Origin: Tillandsia leiboldiana
Taxonomy: Eukaryota > Streptophyta > Magnoliopsida > Poales > Bromeliaceae
NCBI GenBank assembly: GCA_029204045.2
Contig: CM055065.1
Span: 15,882,251 to 15,946,250, forward strand
Direction of reading: 5' to 3'
DNA length: 64,000 nt
Part shown: in pieces, positions 32,201 through 46,286 of the stretch
Layout: every line of letters starts with the position of its first letter
Numbering within the stretch: the stretch's first letter is position 1
The notes under the pieces: generated by a model
What the model was told of the DNA's origin: nothing
Seen by the model: only the letters and a program-made list of their open reading frames with translations
Database searches by the model: none
Translations under genes and position numbers: made by a program

Positions 32201-32808
32201 TCGGGGTGGTTCATCTGCCAAATATGGCTCAATAGGTCGATCATGTCCCACAGCTCACCAGCTGTCAACCATCCACCCTGCCTCGGTGCCTCGACACTAA
32301 ACATTGGCACAGAGGGGGCTACTCAGTGCTCCGACAACTGTGTCACCAAGACCAGCTGCTCCCACAGCCGCTGATAAGCCTCTGACAATCCTGTCATCTG
32401 GGTCCGGGGTTCTCTCTCTGACCTCAATCCAGGTATCCGGCCCAAAACCAACTGCTCAAGCTCAACAGCTATGACAGGATGCACACGGGTCAAAACCCAG
32501 CGTCGGGGAGACACCGCTCGCCACGACGAAACAACAAAACAGCACACAACAACACTCGACCCAATCCAACGAAAGTCTAAAGCATGTCACCCGTTCCACA
32601 GCATTATGTTGTCTGCAGCCAACATAATCACTTAGGAGAATAAACATGCCAATCACTCCTCCCGTCCCTTGGGAGAGGTATAAAACTCAATCAGGACTCT
32701 CGCAAAAAAAATCACGACTCTCACAAAGTCAACCAAGGGTCAAACCATAAGCCTAGGGTTTCTAAGTCCACCATGACCTACAACCTAGGCTCTGATACCA
32801 CTCTAATC
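29273..32808 (-). pseudogene. Element D interior: PPT and decayed gag-pol
   Basis: In sense it ends with TTTCGAGGATGAAAC followed by a purine tract CTTAGTGGGGGAGGA next to the LTR. An RT remnant homologous to that of B is recognisable around 30530-30800 in plus coordinates. The remaining sequence has only short frames (150 residues or fewer). The PBS (GCTCTGATACCA in plus, 32789-32800) matches initiator Met tRNA over 12 bases. No host gene is seen. Confidence 0.75.
32789..32800 (-). other. Primer binding site of element D
   Basis: Sense TGGTATCAGAGC, 8 bases from the LTR end at 32809. Confidence 0.9.
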
Positions 32809-32861
32809 TGTCACGCCCCGGGGTCGAAACTGCGACCCGGGCCCGCCAAACAGATCCGCCA

Positions 32862-32881
32862 CCTATGCCAACCTGCATAAG
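32862..32881 (-). other. U5 hairpin of element D
   Basis: In sense CTTATGC pairs with GCATAGG (7 bp, one G-U) around a 6-nt loop. It is in the same place as the 10-bp hairpin of B but with a different stem sequence. Confidence 0.5.
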
Positions 32882-33951
32882 CGAAGCGTCCTACCTGCAA
32901 GAAAAGTACTACAACTAAACAGATATCAGAGCTATAAATAAAAATCTGCTGTAACTAAAATCAATCACTGTACAACTGGAAATAAAACAACACTGTCTGC
33001 CTCCCAAAATAATAATAATACAATATCCTCAAGTACAAGCTCTAAACCCAACCGGGAGGTAACTCCAATATACAACAGTGTACAGTCTCTCAATACAAAA
33101 TATCCTCACTACAATAGTCTCTCAAAAGAGGAAAAAGAAACAACTAATGCACTGATGATCTCCTCTGAAGGGTACCGCTACTCACCAACGACGGGTAGGG
33201 ATCTAGCTCGCGACTCCCTCGCACGATCAACATCCGCAGAGTCGGCAACACCCGCTAAGACTCTGCAAAACAAAGGAGAGGAGAGGAAAAAGGGGGGAAA
33301 CCCCCAAAGGGTGTGAGAACTACTCCAAAAAGGGAGTTCTCAGTGGGTACCACCGCCAGACCCGACAGTCTGCCCACCAAGTCCTCAAGAGACAAAAACT
33401 AACCCAAGTCATAAGACTGAAATGAGTAGGCTGGAGACTCTCGACAGCTACCCTGCCCCTAACTAAAGGCTAAAAGGGGGAGAACCAAACAGTGGTATGC
33501 AACCACTAGCACATGAAGTGCACCATCGACCCAATCGAGCTGACTGCCACATCTGGTCCAGTCAAACCTGCGCCCACCTACAACCACCTCCCGCTGACGG
33601 GCAGGAATTACGTAGGGCGTCCAAACGGACTAGCTCGCTATCGAGTAGAGGATCATGCAGGCTATGGTCAAAATCCACGCTCTCTCTCAGAACGGATAGA
33701 ATCAAGATGCTCAACCTCTCACACAGCGGTCAAAGTACTCGCAACAACACGGGACCACCGTCAACCAGACGGCTCTCAACAATACTAGCACTGCTCTAAA
33801 CTCAACTACCAGTCTGCACTCGGCCCCCCAGGCACGAGTGTAACAATAAAAGTATTTGACCGAAATAAACTCAATCGAATGAACCGGTATAAAACCCGGT
33901 ACTGCCTGCTCTGTCACCAATCTCCCGAACTCAGTATCTCCACTGTCCAAA

Positions 33952-34035
33952 TGACCGGAACCCAACACGGTCTGACCGGCACCCGACACGGTCTGACCGG
34001 AACCCAACACGGTCTGACCGGAACCCAACACGGTC
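33952..34035. repeat. Four 21-bp tandem repeats in LTR D
   Basis: Four contiguous units starting TGACCGG and ending ACACGGTC. Units 1, 3 and 4 are identical and unit 2 has two substitutions. LTR E has a related, non-tandem pair near 43995-44055. Confidence 0.9.
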
Positions 34036-37000
34036 TGAAGCCTACTCCAGAGCGGCACTCGAGGGGAGCTACCCACACGAGTAAAGCATCTCAGTCATCA
34101 ACATAACCAGTATCTCAAAACAGCAGGACTTGATCATCAATCTGATCAAAGTGGGAAAACTCAACCACCAAGGAAAGACCCGACCTCAATCGGATGCACT
34201 AAACGATAAGTGGGAAACTCCATCCACTAAAGAAAACTGATACCCAATCAGGTGCATAGAGAAACATCCGGTCAACCGCCCAATATCCGCGGTTGCCGCA
34301 AAGCCCCACAACTAAGCCAACCTGTCCCAGACACGAAGTCCTGACTACCCTATCCAGACCCCTGCTCGAACCCGAGCAACACTGACCACTTGACTAGCAA
34401 AGGCGGAGAAAGGAAAAGCATGGTTTCTCCTAAGTCAAGTTCCCATAAGTAGTGCAGCAGTAAAGATGGCCTAACTACATGACCATACAAGCATGCAAAT
34501 GTCCTCAAGGAAATAAAAGAGGGGTAAAGCATAATAATAGATCCTTTAGGAATAAACAACATGCCAGAATCCCAAAAACTAGACCTGTCCACAATCTAGG
34601 GTCCATCAACAGAATGATCATAATAACTCCTCAGAGTACAAATCCGCACATAGCTACGAAATCCTGTCCCAAAGCATAAACCAACCACATGAAAGGCTAT
34701 GTGCTAACATGGCATGTTACATAATTTCATAGGGTAACATTATCCTAGGTAAGCTTACACTAATCATCACATAGATGTCTAAGTCATGCAAGTCCTCAGT
34801 ATACCTCATAAATACTATTCTTGCAATCATTTATACAAATATCATTATCAAGCTTACCTACTTACCAACATAAACCATGTACCCTAAACATGCATGCATC
34901 AGTCATAGAGGGGTGACATCCCCACAAGTGCACTTATATTTACCACAACATATTCATTGCCTTAAACAGTTACTGATAATAAGCTTACCCACCTGAAGCG
35001 CTTAAACCAAGGCAAACCTGAAGTCGGTGAAGTGGGTAGACGCCCACGGTCCAAAATCTGCCAAAAATACACCCTCGATACAAGTCGCGCAAGCCTTGGC
35101 TCCAAACAACTGAAAACACCCCTGAGTACATCAATAAGGCTCAACATTACACTTTTATTCCAAAATTAACCAAGTATACACAATCTGAAAATCAGTCCCA
35201 AAGTCGTGCTTATTTCACCTGCCGAAAGTGCCCAGAAAAATCCCATAAAAATACCACAGTAATCCTCGCGTCGATACCTTCGAAACGAGTACCTGCACGT
35301 CCAATTCCGAGCCCCGTAGGCCGAGTTACAAATTCCACAGTACAGGTGCGCAAAACCACACAGCAACATAACTGTAATTCCATTTACAGATAAGGGGAAG
35401 AACATATACCTTCGGGCAAAACTCAGAAAAATCCAATAAAAATACTGTGATATTCCTTGCGCCGAGTAGATGAAAAAAGTGTATAAGCACGTCATCAAAC
35501 GATGCCCGGTTGCGGAGATAACGCCGAAATACCAAGCCGCTGTCCAAATCCCCTTCACAGAAATGGGGTCACAGTAAGCTCGAACAAACACCTCGAAAAG
35601 CGCGAAATGAGGGAAAGCTGAAAATACCAAGATCGTAGATCTGTCCGTTGCGAATCCAGCGGAGAAGAAATCACGCGAAAAGGTGGTCGGAGTAGGCCGG
35701 GGGAGCTCGCGCACCGAAACGCGACGAAGGGGAACCCAAAAGGACGAGCGTCGCGCCGCGCCGTAAAAATGGAAACCTCGATAAGCGTGCCACCAAAAAT
35801 CCCAAAACTTTGCAGAAGGATGCAGCCAAACACGGGGATCATCTTTGCTGAAGGCACCCAGGCGAGAGGAGGCTCGGAAATGGCGAAAAAAGGGGAAGAA
35901 AGGGAGCTCGGATCGCTTTTATAGGCTCCAGGAAACAATTCACGAAATACTGGATATGTCCGGATTTCCGGGCGCATGCCACTTTCGGGCGCGTACTGTA
36001 GCAGCCCGAAAATCCCAAAGGCGCGCACTGTAGCAGCCCGGAAGTCCCCTGGGCCTCCACGTCGCCCCCGCAACAGCGGACAGCCGCGCTGGCCGTACCC
36101 TGCGCGACGCGTGGACCAACGCTGCGACGACAGTGGCGGCCCCGAGCGCGGGAAAACCCGGTCAACGCGCCCACGTGCCGCCTGCGTCCGCCGCCTGCGC
36201 CTCTGCACGCACGCTTCCCGAGGCGCCCGCAGGTGCACCGTGGACCGAGTGCACGTGGACCGGCCAACCGGTGTGCGCCACGTGTCCCCCCACCGGTCCA
36301 CCGTACACCCGCCTTTCCCGTGGACCGCGCCCGCTGCGCCGGCCCAACCGGGAACCGCCACCTGGCCCGCGACCGGTGCACGCCTCCGCGGTGGACCGCG
36401 CACCCGCCAGAGCCTGCTCCGCCGCGCTCCGCCGCTGCCGGCCGCCGAGCGCCGCCGCCGCCGGTGCCGGAACAGTACCCTTGCCTCGAAAAACGTGCCG
36501 AATCACCCGGACTCCGGAAAAAGCAAGTGAATAGTCCATTTTCATCGTTTTCGCGCACTGAATCCAAATCCGAAGTCCAATTTGCCAAATTCCAACTCTA
36601 AAAAATTGCCGAAGGCATCCGGGAAGATGTTCCTTGATCCAAACTTCGCGCTGGGTCCAATTTTAATATCCATGACGCGCGAAACCACTTCTGGAGCTCC
36701 GACGTAGTCCACCGATCACCCACGTGATCCATTTAACACACTGAGCCCAACACTAATGTCCAATTGGGGCACAAACGCCACCGACACGCCACATTGGCCT
36801 CCAGGAGCTGCAGATGCAACAGTAGTCACGTCGTGAGAATCCAGGTCCTCACACTCTTGATTAACGGATTTTTAGGCTTCGATTTCTGAAAATTCGATTT
36901 TAGGGCATATAATGAGAATTTTTGAAAATCATGGAATTGATCTATTTTTAAAATTCTTTTTGCAAAACTAATTTGATTCCTAGTCTCTCTACACGATAAT

Positions 37001-37102
37001 GATTGTTTAGGTATAATTTTTCAAATTTTTGAAAATTAAACAATTTTTCGTGTTCTTGAGTTCTTGCTCGCAGGTTCTTCAATTACTTACGCACTAGCAA
37101 CA

Positions 37103-37678
37103 ATGGTGTTTGCATGGATTCTAGTGCTCATCGCAGCTTTGGTCGGAACGCAAGCGTCTATTAAGAAGGAACAAGATGGAACAAATCAAGAAGAGACAAA
37201 GAATATTCTTCAGGATGAGTCAGAATCAGAAGAAGAAGAAGATTGGGACGCATTTTGTAAAAAAGTACAACAGGTTGTTGATTAAGAAGATAGGTTTTAC
37301 TTAAAGAACAAACAACTTATGAAGTCTTGCTCAACAACCAAGCAGTACACTAGGCGAAATAATTCAAGGGGCAGTGGAATTCAGATTAATGAGCCCCTCG
37401 CCAGAGCACACTCTCTGCCTAGAGAATCTCCATGGAATGAAGGTCAAAATGCACCGTCCGCATCCACACAACCTCCTTCGACCTCCAGAAGAGACGCAAT
37501 AGAAGATAGTGTATTGTCTTCCATTCAACAAGAACAGAGGAGATTGTCTCTAGAACAACAAAGGATGTCCACTGACATAAACAAGATGAAAAGAAAATGT
37601 TCAAAAATATCACGATTACTTAAAGGAATTTTGAACAAATTGGATTGTAGCAGTTCAGACAGGTCTGATCTAGAATGA
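37103..37678 (+). pseudogene. C3 ORF3 (extra ORF downstream of pol) with one in-frame stop
   Basis: ATG at 37103 gives a hydrophobic N-terminus (MVFAWILVLIAALVG), then an acidic Glu/Ser/Asp stretch (ESESEEEEDWD). A TAA at 37283-37285 interrupts the frame, which continues in phase to 37678. The C-terminal part has a coiled-coil-like segment (IQQEQRRLSLEQQRMSTD) and ends in an acidic tail. The layout matches ORF3 of element C (49120-49923), where the Asp-Glu codon pair lacks the stop. Start 37103 is chosen over the upstream ATG at 37064 because it aligns with the start in C. Function is unknown. In Sireviruses this place is held by an envelope-like ORF. Confidence 0.75.
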
Positions 37679-37870
37679 TCATTTGCTTGAGTTTTTCTGC
37701 TGTTCTAATCTTTTTTTTGTTTTGCAGGTTTTAGTTCTAGTTCTTACATTTCTTTTTCTAAACTTTCAAGTCCCTTAATTTTGTAATTTGGGCTACTTTT
37801 AGTGACAAAAAGGGGGAGAGAGAATATGAACATATGAACAAGGTTTGACAATGGTTTGTGTGTGAGAACT

Positions 37871-39385
<1,515 letters not shown>

Positions 39386-39874
39386 TTTGCACTATGGTTG
39401 GAACATTAAAACTTGAAAGATAAGTATCACAACAACTTTGGTTTTCTATTGTTAATGAATGCATGCCTCAACTAATTATTTGACTAACTATTTGGGCATG
39501 TAATATTACTAACAAGTTGTTTGATTACTAACATACTTATGACATTTGGAATTTATTGCTTAGAAGATATGTCTATATCTGATTGATATTTTAATACATA
39601 TCTGATTTTGCAAATGTCATGGTGAGTATAAACTTCATCTCTCTGGTTGGTTTTTGAATGTCAAATTCTTGAGGTATCTAACGATTTATTTTGTCAAGAA
39701 TTATTTCTTTTGCAGAGAGTACAAACGTCTAAGTCTAGAGTTTGTTTTAGGAGTTTATCTCATGTATTCATTCTTATTTGGATCTCAATTGTAAATTTTT
39801 GTTGTATGGTGATAGCAACAAAAATATATTTTTGAATTTTCTTAATTGGATTTTTGTTTTGTCACGAAACCGCC

Positions 39875-39886
39875 AAAGGGGGAGAT
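39875..39886 (+). other. Polypurine tract of C3
   Basis: AAAGGGGGAGAT directly before the LTR start TGTTAAGG at 39887. Element C has the same tract in reverse complement at 48415-48426. Confidence 0.88.
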
Positions 39887-41162
39887 TGTTAAGGATTTTG
39901 TTTTGGCGTATTTCGTGATGTGGTTAAGTCTTGAAGATTGAAGATGAAGATGTTAGGATCATATACCTCAATCTCAAGAAAGAAGAATTCAAAAGGATCA
40001 GATACGTTTAACTAAATAACTTTGGTGATCCGAATACTTCTTGTAGTGTAGAAATACTTGGATGGGTTTTTAATCGCATAAAAATCAAGAAACTGGACTG
40101 TTATAGGTTCAGGATCGAGATCAGAGTAATCCAGTCCGGACCCCGAACGTAGGTAGGTTCTTGCGCAAATCCAGTCCGGAACACCCTTGGTTCAGTCCGG
40201 ACCCCGAACGTGGATTCTGCAGAAATCGCATGAACAGTCCGGACCCCGAACACTATTTTTTCAGGAATTCTCTGAAAAACAACGACTGTCCGGATCAAGC
40301 CTAATCCAGTCCGGACCGTCGTGCGGGTAAAATTCTATTACAGTCAGTTTTTGATTCTTATCCTCTTCCAATGGGTTCTAACCTATAAGTAAACCCTAAT
40401 TCTATCTTTTAGGGTAATCCACTATAAGTTTTTTATTCCGTACATGAACGAGGAAAATTAACGGAGAAAACTTATAAATCCACAAATAGAGAAGAAAGAA
40501 AATAACTAGATTTAATTCTATATTTCTTCATCTATATTAATTAATTTGGTTCTAGGTTTTAAAACTCAGATTTTGAGTAGAATCAAATTAATGAATACTT
40601 AGATGGTATTTCCTATCTATCTTTGATCTAAGTATTCGGCGGATTATCACCACCAACAAAACAACAATTTTCCCCAAAATCGGCGCGTGGATTCGCGTGG
40701 CCTTGTGGATTCAAGGTGCTACCGCTCTTGTGGATTCGGAGCGAGGTACGTTCTTGTGATCGAGACGTACTACTTGGTGGAGACCATGGATTCGGTTAGA
40801 CGTCGTGGACTCGATGTTGGACGCCGTGGATTCGGCGTTGGACGCAAATCGTGGATTCGAGGCGCGTTGCGGAGTGAGCCGAGAAGATCAACTCGGAGCG
40901 TATGGAAAAAGGATGAGTCGTGTGTGAGTACGGTATATCACCTTTGTACGTGTTTAATCTTAGTTGATTTCACCGTGTTATCGGTCCCGTGTTTTTTTAC
41001 CCCTGGTTTTGGAGTTTTCCACGTAAAAATCTTGCGTGTTATTTTTCATTTCCGCATTGGATTTTATTACGCAAAGATTTTTGAGTGTTTATTGTTTACA
41101 CCTATTCACCCCCCTCTAGGTGTTTTTTCTCCTATTTAGATCCATATTATCATAACCCAACA
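39887..41162 (+). repeat. 3' LTR of copia element C3 (1276 bp)
   Basis: Bounded by TGTTAAGG and CCCAACA. It has the same order of parts as LTR C: palindromes with the core GTCCGGAC in place of ATCCGGAT (40110-40320), the GTGGATTCG array (about 40686-40865) and the CACCTATTCACC...CTCTAGGTG dyad (about 41099-41122). The base after the LTR starts a possible target duplication GATAG (41163-41167). Confidence 0.88.
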
Positions 41163-43271
41163 GATAGAATTAGCAAATTGATTATTTCTTGTGATAATGA
41201 AATATTGGAACCTTGACTAGCACTCCGTCATATGTTTACACGCATTTAACTAGACTAGTAGAGAACCCTCACTTGGGCTAGGTTCTTTTATGCTTTAAAC
41301 ATCCTCACTTTACATTCTATCCTTGGACATAGTGTTTTTCCTCGCCCAGGTAGTAGGCCGAGTGGTCGGGATATCTTTTAGTGTAAGATGCATGTTGCAC
41401 TCGTGCTTGGGGACCGAGTGGAGTCTGGTAGCTGTGACTAGTCTTGTACTGGTGTCGGGAGCCGTTTGAGTAAAAGGTGGTCCCGGGGCGTCGAGTTTTC
41501 TCTGATCTAGTTGTCGTCACTGTGTTCGTGGCAGTTGTGTACTGGTGATAGCAGGACCCTGAACCCGGACTGTTTTGGACACACACATGATTTCAGTAAA
41601 CCTATATTTTCCTTTCGAATTTCGAAGGGTCGCCGGAGCTTGTTCTTGTTTGATTGGGTGAAGGCATTAGCCCTTCGGGGTTTGGAAAATAAAACTTGTT
41701 TCAACTAATTTTCTTAAAGAACTAAAATTCATTAAATTGGGCTTCTCAAATCAAGAATGGTTTCGGTAATAACTGTCATCTTTTCTTGCAAACTTCCTCA
41801 CCCGAGAGGGTTTGAGTGATCTGGGTTAAAGGGGTTGTTTCCATATTTTGGGACGAAAGCTACGGGAGTTGTGCCTAGAACCTGTTTTGTTTGAATTGGG
41901 TTCTAGGTGCTAGTCTCCCGGAACTTTCGGACCCTGATTGGTTCCCTTCGGACGTTTTACCCGAGGGAGCTGAGTTCCCGAACTGTAAGGGGTCGAGAAC
42001 TTCGAAAGGCTCAGCTCGGAGTCTGTTCTTGTTTGATTGGGGTTCTAGGCACCGCTGTAGTAGCCCCGATCCCCGTGTAGTTTTCCCCATGACCCACGTT
42101 GTGGAACACCTATTATTGGTGTGTTGGACCGGCAACGCGTCAATTGGACGCGTTGGACGAACTCTGTGAGGCTTCTGGATTGAGCTTACCTTCCGACTAT
42201 TTTTGTCGGATTTTATGAAGGGTTTCAGGTTAATCTGAGGTCGGATTTAGATTCAGCGCGAAAAAACATCGAAAATCGGCTATTTACTCGTATTTTTCTG
42301 AGTCCGGATGCCCAAAAATGGACACCCGAAAGTTTTCTGCGCGTTTTGGTGCATGGGGGAAGCCGTGGACCGGCCAGATGCCACGTGGCGGCCGCTGATT
42401 GGCCGACGCACGCGACACGGTCCACAGAGGATTGCGCTGGTGCATGGACCGGGCGCGGGGGACACGTGGCGGCCTTGGATTGGCAGGCTCACGCTGCGCG
42501 GTCCACGGAGACGCGCGGGCTGGCGGATAGACCGGGGCGGGCCACGTGGCGGTCCCAATTATGTATGTCCCAATTACCATGAATATGTCATCTACGTGGT
42601 ATTCAACGTCAAGTTTAGTTAACTTTAATCATTTTCTCTTAAAGACTTACTTTGAGTCTAAGCTTGAGCCACGCCACATGGTCCCGTGGCGGCACCCCCC
42701 AACGGAGCTATGTCTTTCCAACGGCGTCCCAATCGGCACCCAATCCCGCACGGCGATCATGAAGTCGCAAAAGGCCAACTCCGGAGTGCTGGCTTGGAGG
42801 GAGCAACCTTACCAAGCATGTGCGAATGAGCACAAACGACAAGCAAGTCTCAATCATCGTGTCTAAAACAAGGAATAGCTATCATCTGTCTAAAACACGC
42901 AATAGCATTATCGACCTTTAGGTCGGGGCAAAGTATCTCAAGTGTTAGTGTTTCATATACAATATTAGCATTATCTTGCATAATGAAAGAGTAAAGCATT
43001 TACAAGTTGTCATCATGTCTCAAACATGGAATCTCACGATTTCATTTTGATTGTACAAGTTTAGAAGTTTTCTACTTGTATCTCACTATACTTGATGGCA
43101 CTAATGTCATAATGTCAATTTGTAAATGATCATATGCATAACATGTTCCAATAACTCTAACACATTTATAGATGTTCTCTATTCAAGTCCAAACTCTAAA
43201 GTTCTCGATAATTCCTATTCAATTTCCCCTTAAAGTGCCCATGCACCTACGATGTTTACCTCTACTATATA
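41163..43271. other. Unassigned non-coding stretch with LTR-like fragments
   Basis: No gene is seen. About 42170-42600 in plus orientation resembles the U3 side of D-type LTRs: a segment like CAGCGCGAAAAAAC, then three CACGTG boxes at 42382, 42463 and 42543 in repeated units of about 80 bp. Around 41396-41421 there is the CACTCGTGC...CCGAGTGG block also found in LTRs of B, O and D. The stretch 42650-43271 has no recognisable feature. It is probably old, broken LTR sequence into which C3 inserted. Confidence 0.5.
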
Positions 43272-43320
43272 TGTCATGCTCCGGGTGTAAACCAGAACCC
43301 GGGCCCGTCCACAGATCCGT

Positions 43321-43348
43321 CGTGCACACAGAATTTCCCGTGTACACG
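43321..43348 (-). other. U5 hairpin of LTR E
   Basis: Sense CGTGTACAC pairs with GTGTGCACG, 9 bp with one G-U, 49 nt from the LTR end. The stem sequence is unrelated to that of B at the same place. Confidence 0.5.
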
Positions 43349-45795
43349 AAGCGCTGGTAACCTGCTCAGATATAAAAGAATAATATAAAGGAGTATAAAA
43401 ATAGAGCTGAACTAAAACTAATACATCTCAGACTAAAGCTGGAAAATAAAGTACAACATCTCTCACAAAATAATACAAGTGTCTCTCCCAGCTCACCAAA
43501 ATATACAACTAGCTGGTCGAAGCCAAACCCAAAAGAAATAGAAAATACAACTGTCTGAGTGTCTAAGGGGATACATCAGAAACTGCTATGCTCTCGAATA
43601 GGGTAGACGGCTATCTAATCCGCTATCCTCTTACCTCGATCCGCCGAGGAAGGTCCAGCAACTCCCGCAGAGGACTCTGCAAAACAAGGGGGGGGAAAGG
43701 AAAAAAGTACAATGGGGGTGAGAACTACTATAAAAACAGTAGCCTCCCCTAGTGGGTTAAGCCTCAAACTCTGACATGCCCACTAGGTCTACCAGAGGCA
43801 AAAAGGAAACAAAGGTGGTATGCTATGAAGATAACTACTGATGAAAAGCTACCACTAGTATGCCTCTAAAATACCAAGCTAAAAGAATAGCTAAATGTAT
43901 GCAACGGTACATGAATGCCTGACCAACTATACCCAATCAATAAACCAGTAATCACTGCCACTGCCTGCTCTGCTGTCAAACTCAAGAACCCAGTAGCTGA
44001 TCGGCACACGACTCGATCCCAAAATATCCAATCGACCGGCACACGGCTCGGTCCTAAGCCTACTCTGGAGTGGCACTCGAGGGGAGCGACCCACACGAGT
44101 AAAGTATGTAGCCATAAGTAATCTGATATAGCAGGACTGGATCATGACTCTAAATAAGTGGGAAAAACCATCCACTAAAGGAAGCCTGGTCCCTCACCTC
44201 CAATCTGATGCAATAATAATAACCCGGTCAACCGCCCACAATTCGCGGTTGCCGCAATACCCTACCATCAATCCTCGTCTGTCCCAAAACTCTAAATATC
44301 TGACTACACTATCTCAGTCCCCCGCTCGAAACCGAGCACACTATCCCCTAAGTCTAGATAACAGGAGAAAGAAATGAAAGTATGGTTTCTCCTAAGTCAG
44401 TTCCAGCATGATAGTGTAGCAGAAAAATGTGGCCTAACTAGGTGACCATACAAGCATGCAAAAGTCCTTTACTTAGTAAAATGATTTCAGGTATTCCAAT
44501 TCTTACAAGAACTAAAGTATGCTATTGCTTGAATATCCGATGTACTAATATGCCACAAGCCGGTCTATACACATGCATAAAACCTCCCAATATACATAAA
44601 ACATGGTATGGTCTTAGCATACTATTCCCAAGGGGTTTAGACAACATATCTTTTGCAAGAAATAATAATTTACTAATATCTAGTCCTCTAGAGATGCAAG
44701 TGTTAACAACAAGTCCATACTTTCAAATAAGCATGCTATGTTCATTCCATTGGTACAACTAGCAACACAATATAGAAATATCTCCAGTATGCCTAGTGGG
44801 TAATCAAAAGTAGGAGGTTTACAACGGTACCCACCTCAATCGCTAAATCCCCGTCCAATAATATCCTCGCCCAAACAGATCAACTGCTGCAACACTGTAC
44901 AAAAGAAATACCCCAAAATAAACACACAATTAAACATACAAGTGCCCTCAAGAACATGCTGTCACTAAATAAACAGTCCACAACTGTGCCATTTTCACCT
45001 GCGAGATAAGCTCGGAAAATTCTAGAAAAAATACCGCCGCGACCGTCGCGGCGAGCCGATCGAAACGAGTACCTGCACGTCCCAAACCGAGTTTCGTACA
45101 TCAAGATATAAATTCGACAAGGTGATCCTCTCAAAGAATCCTGTACAAAAAAACCTGTAACACTGTGCTCTGGAAAAAGGAATTTTTCACCTTCGGGGAA
45201 AACTCAGAAAAATCTGGGAAAATTCGAGGACGTTCCTTGCGCTGTGTAGATGCAAAACGACCATCCGATGCCTGAGGGCAAAGTTATCGCCGAAACACTG
45301 TGGCGCTGTCCAAAACTCCGCCAAAGAAAAAGGGTCAAAAGAAAGCTCCGGAAACTCCAAGATAAATTCGAAAAGAGGGGGAGCTCAAAACACAAAAGTC
45401 GTAGCCCTACCTGTCATGAAGCTAACGGCGCAAGAATCGTCGGAAACGGAGGTCGGAGCAAGTCGAGGGAGCTCGTGCACCGAAATGCGACGGAGAAGAA
45501 CATCCAAGAAGAAACGTCGCGCCGCGCCGGAAAAATGGAAACCTCGAAATGTGTGCAACAAAAAAATGCAGGAATCCTCAGGTGGATGCTGCTCTGTGAG
45601 GTGAAGAGAAGCTCAGAAGGTTTCACAGTGAGAAAATTTCCAGAAAAGGCAAAACAGTGGCCCAAGGGGGACTATTTATAGGCCCAGCCCGCCAAGTCAA
45701 TCCTGGCGGATTCGGGCCCAACTTTCAGGCGCCCGAATCCGCCAGGGGGTCGGACGGCCTCCCGTCCGACCGCGCCCGAAAGTTCCCTGGGCTGA

Positions 45796-46267
45796 CACGT
45801 GTCCCGCACAGCAAATAGCTGTGCGGGGCGCGCCAACAGCGGCCACGTGGCCTCCCAGTAAACGGACGCGTGTCCCGCACAGCAAACAGCTGTGTGGGGC
45901 GCGCCTGGTGCCGACACGTGGCACCGCCCGGTCAAACGGGTAGGTGGCGCCCGCGAATGGCCGGGCGCCACGTGCCCACCCGCGTCACGGGTCGCACGTG
46001 CCGGCTGGCACCGCCTGACCGCCTGCCACGCACGCGCCCCGAGGCACCGCCCGCGCCCCCGTGCGCCGCGCCTCGTGAGCCCGCCAATCACAAGCCGCCA
46101 CGTGTCCCGTACACCCGATCCACACACCCACTTTTGGGTTCCGTGGACCGCGCTGTGTGCACCGACCAACCAGGTGGTGACACGTGTCCCCCCGCCTGGT
46201 CCATGCACCGCCGCGCAAGCTTCGTGGACCGAGCGCTAAGAGCCGGCCAACCTGCGCCTGCCACGTG
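45796..46267. promoter_or_regulatory. Array of eight G-boxes (CACGTG) in LTR E
   Basis: CACGTG starts at 45796, 45844, 45915, 45969, 45995, 46099, 46181 and 46262, mostly in the ACACGTGTC or GCCACGTGGC context typical of ABRE/G-box sites bound by plant bZIP and bHLH factors. The motif is its own reverse complement. It is a candidate U3 enhancer. Confidence 0.6.
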
Positions 46268-46286
46268 TCCTGCGCCAGGCCTATGC

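Larger units (their letters stand above)
26680..36853 (-). mobile_element. Element D: degenerate gypsy LTR element with 4-kb LTRs, left LTR cut by gap
   Basis: The right LTR (32809-36853, 4045 bp) and the truncated left LTR (26680-29272) are direct copies. PBS (32789-32800) and PPT (from 29273) place it on the minus strand. The interior (29273-32808) is non-coding, with decayed gag and pol related to that of B and O. The LTRs differ by scattered substitutions and small indels, so D looks older than B. It lies in the post-pol region of copia element C3, whose sequence begins at 36854. The predicted target duplication CTCTT (36854-36858) cannot be checked because the left end is missing. Confidence 0.88.
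32809..36853 (-). repeat. 5' LTR of element D (4045 bp)
   Basis: Starts TGTCACGCCCCGGGG and ends GGTCCTCACA. It contains a short U5 hairpin (32862-32881), four 21-bp tandem repeats (33952-34035), the block shared with B and O (34986-35037) and a CpG-rich stretch with three G-boxes (36170-36290). No gene is seen; frames at 35555-36588 are composition artefacts. Confidence 0.9.
43272..46286 (-). repeat. LTR E: gypsy LTR fragment related to D, cut by element O
   Basis: Starts TGTCATGCTCCGGG, the diverged form of the common LTR terminus. It keeps the U5 hairpin position (43321-43348), the ATCCG...GAAGCG surroundings and D-like blocks (ACCCGGTCAACCGCCC near 44221, CCCACCTCAATCGC near 44832). The sense-upstream part (45796-46267) is a dense G-box array. 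The LTR stops at 46286 where O's LTR terminus TGTCACTCC begins, so O inserted into it; the O target site would be TATGC (46282-46286). No internal region or PBS for E is present, so whether it was solo or part of an element is unresolved. No gene is seen. Confidence 0.7.

Noticed and set aside
37064..37285. ATG at 37064 as the start of C3 ORF3
   Set aside because: The in-frame ATG at 37103 aligns with the start of the intact homologue and gives the same hydrophobic N-terminus.
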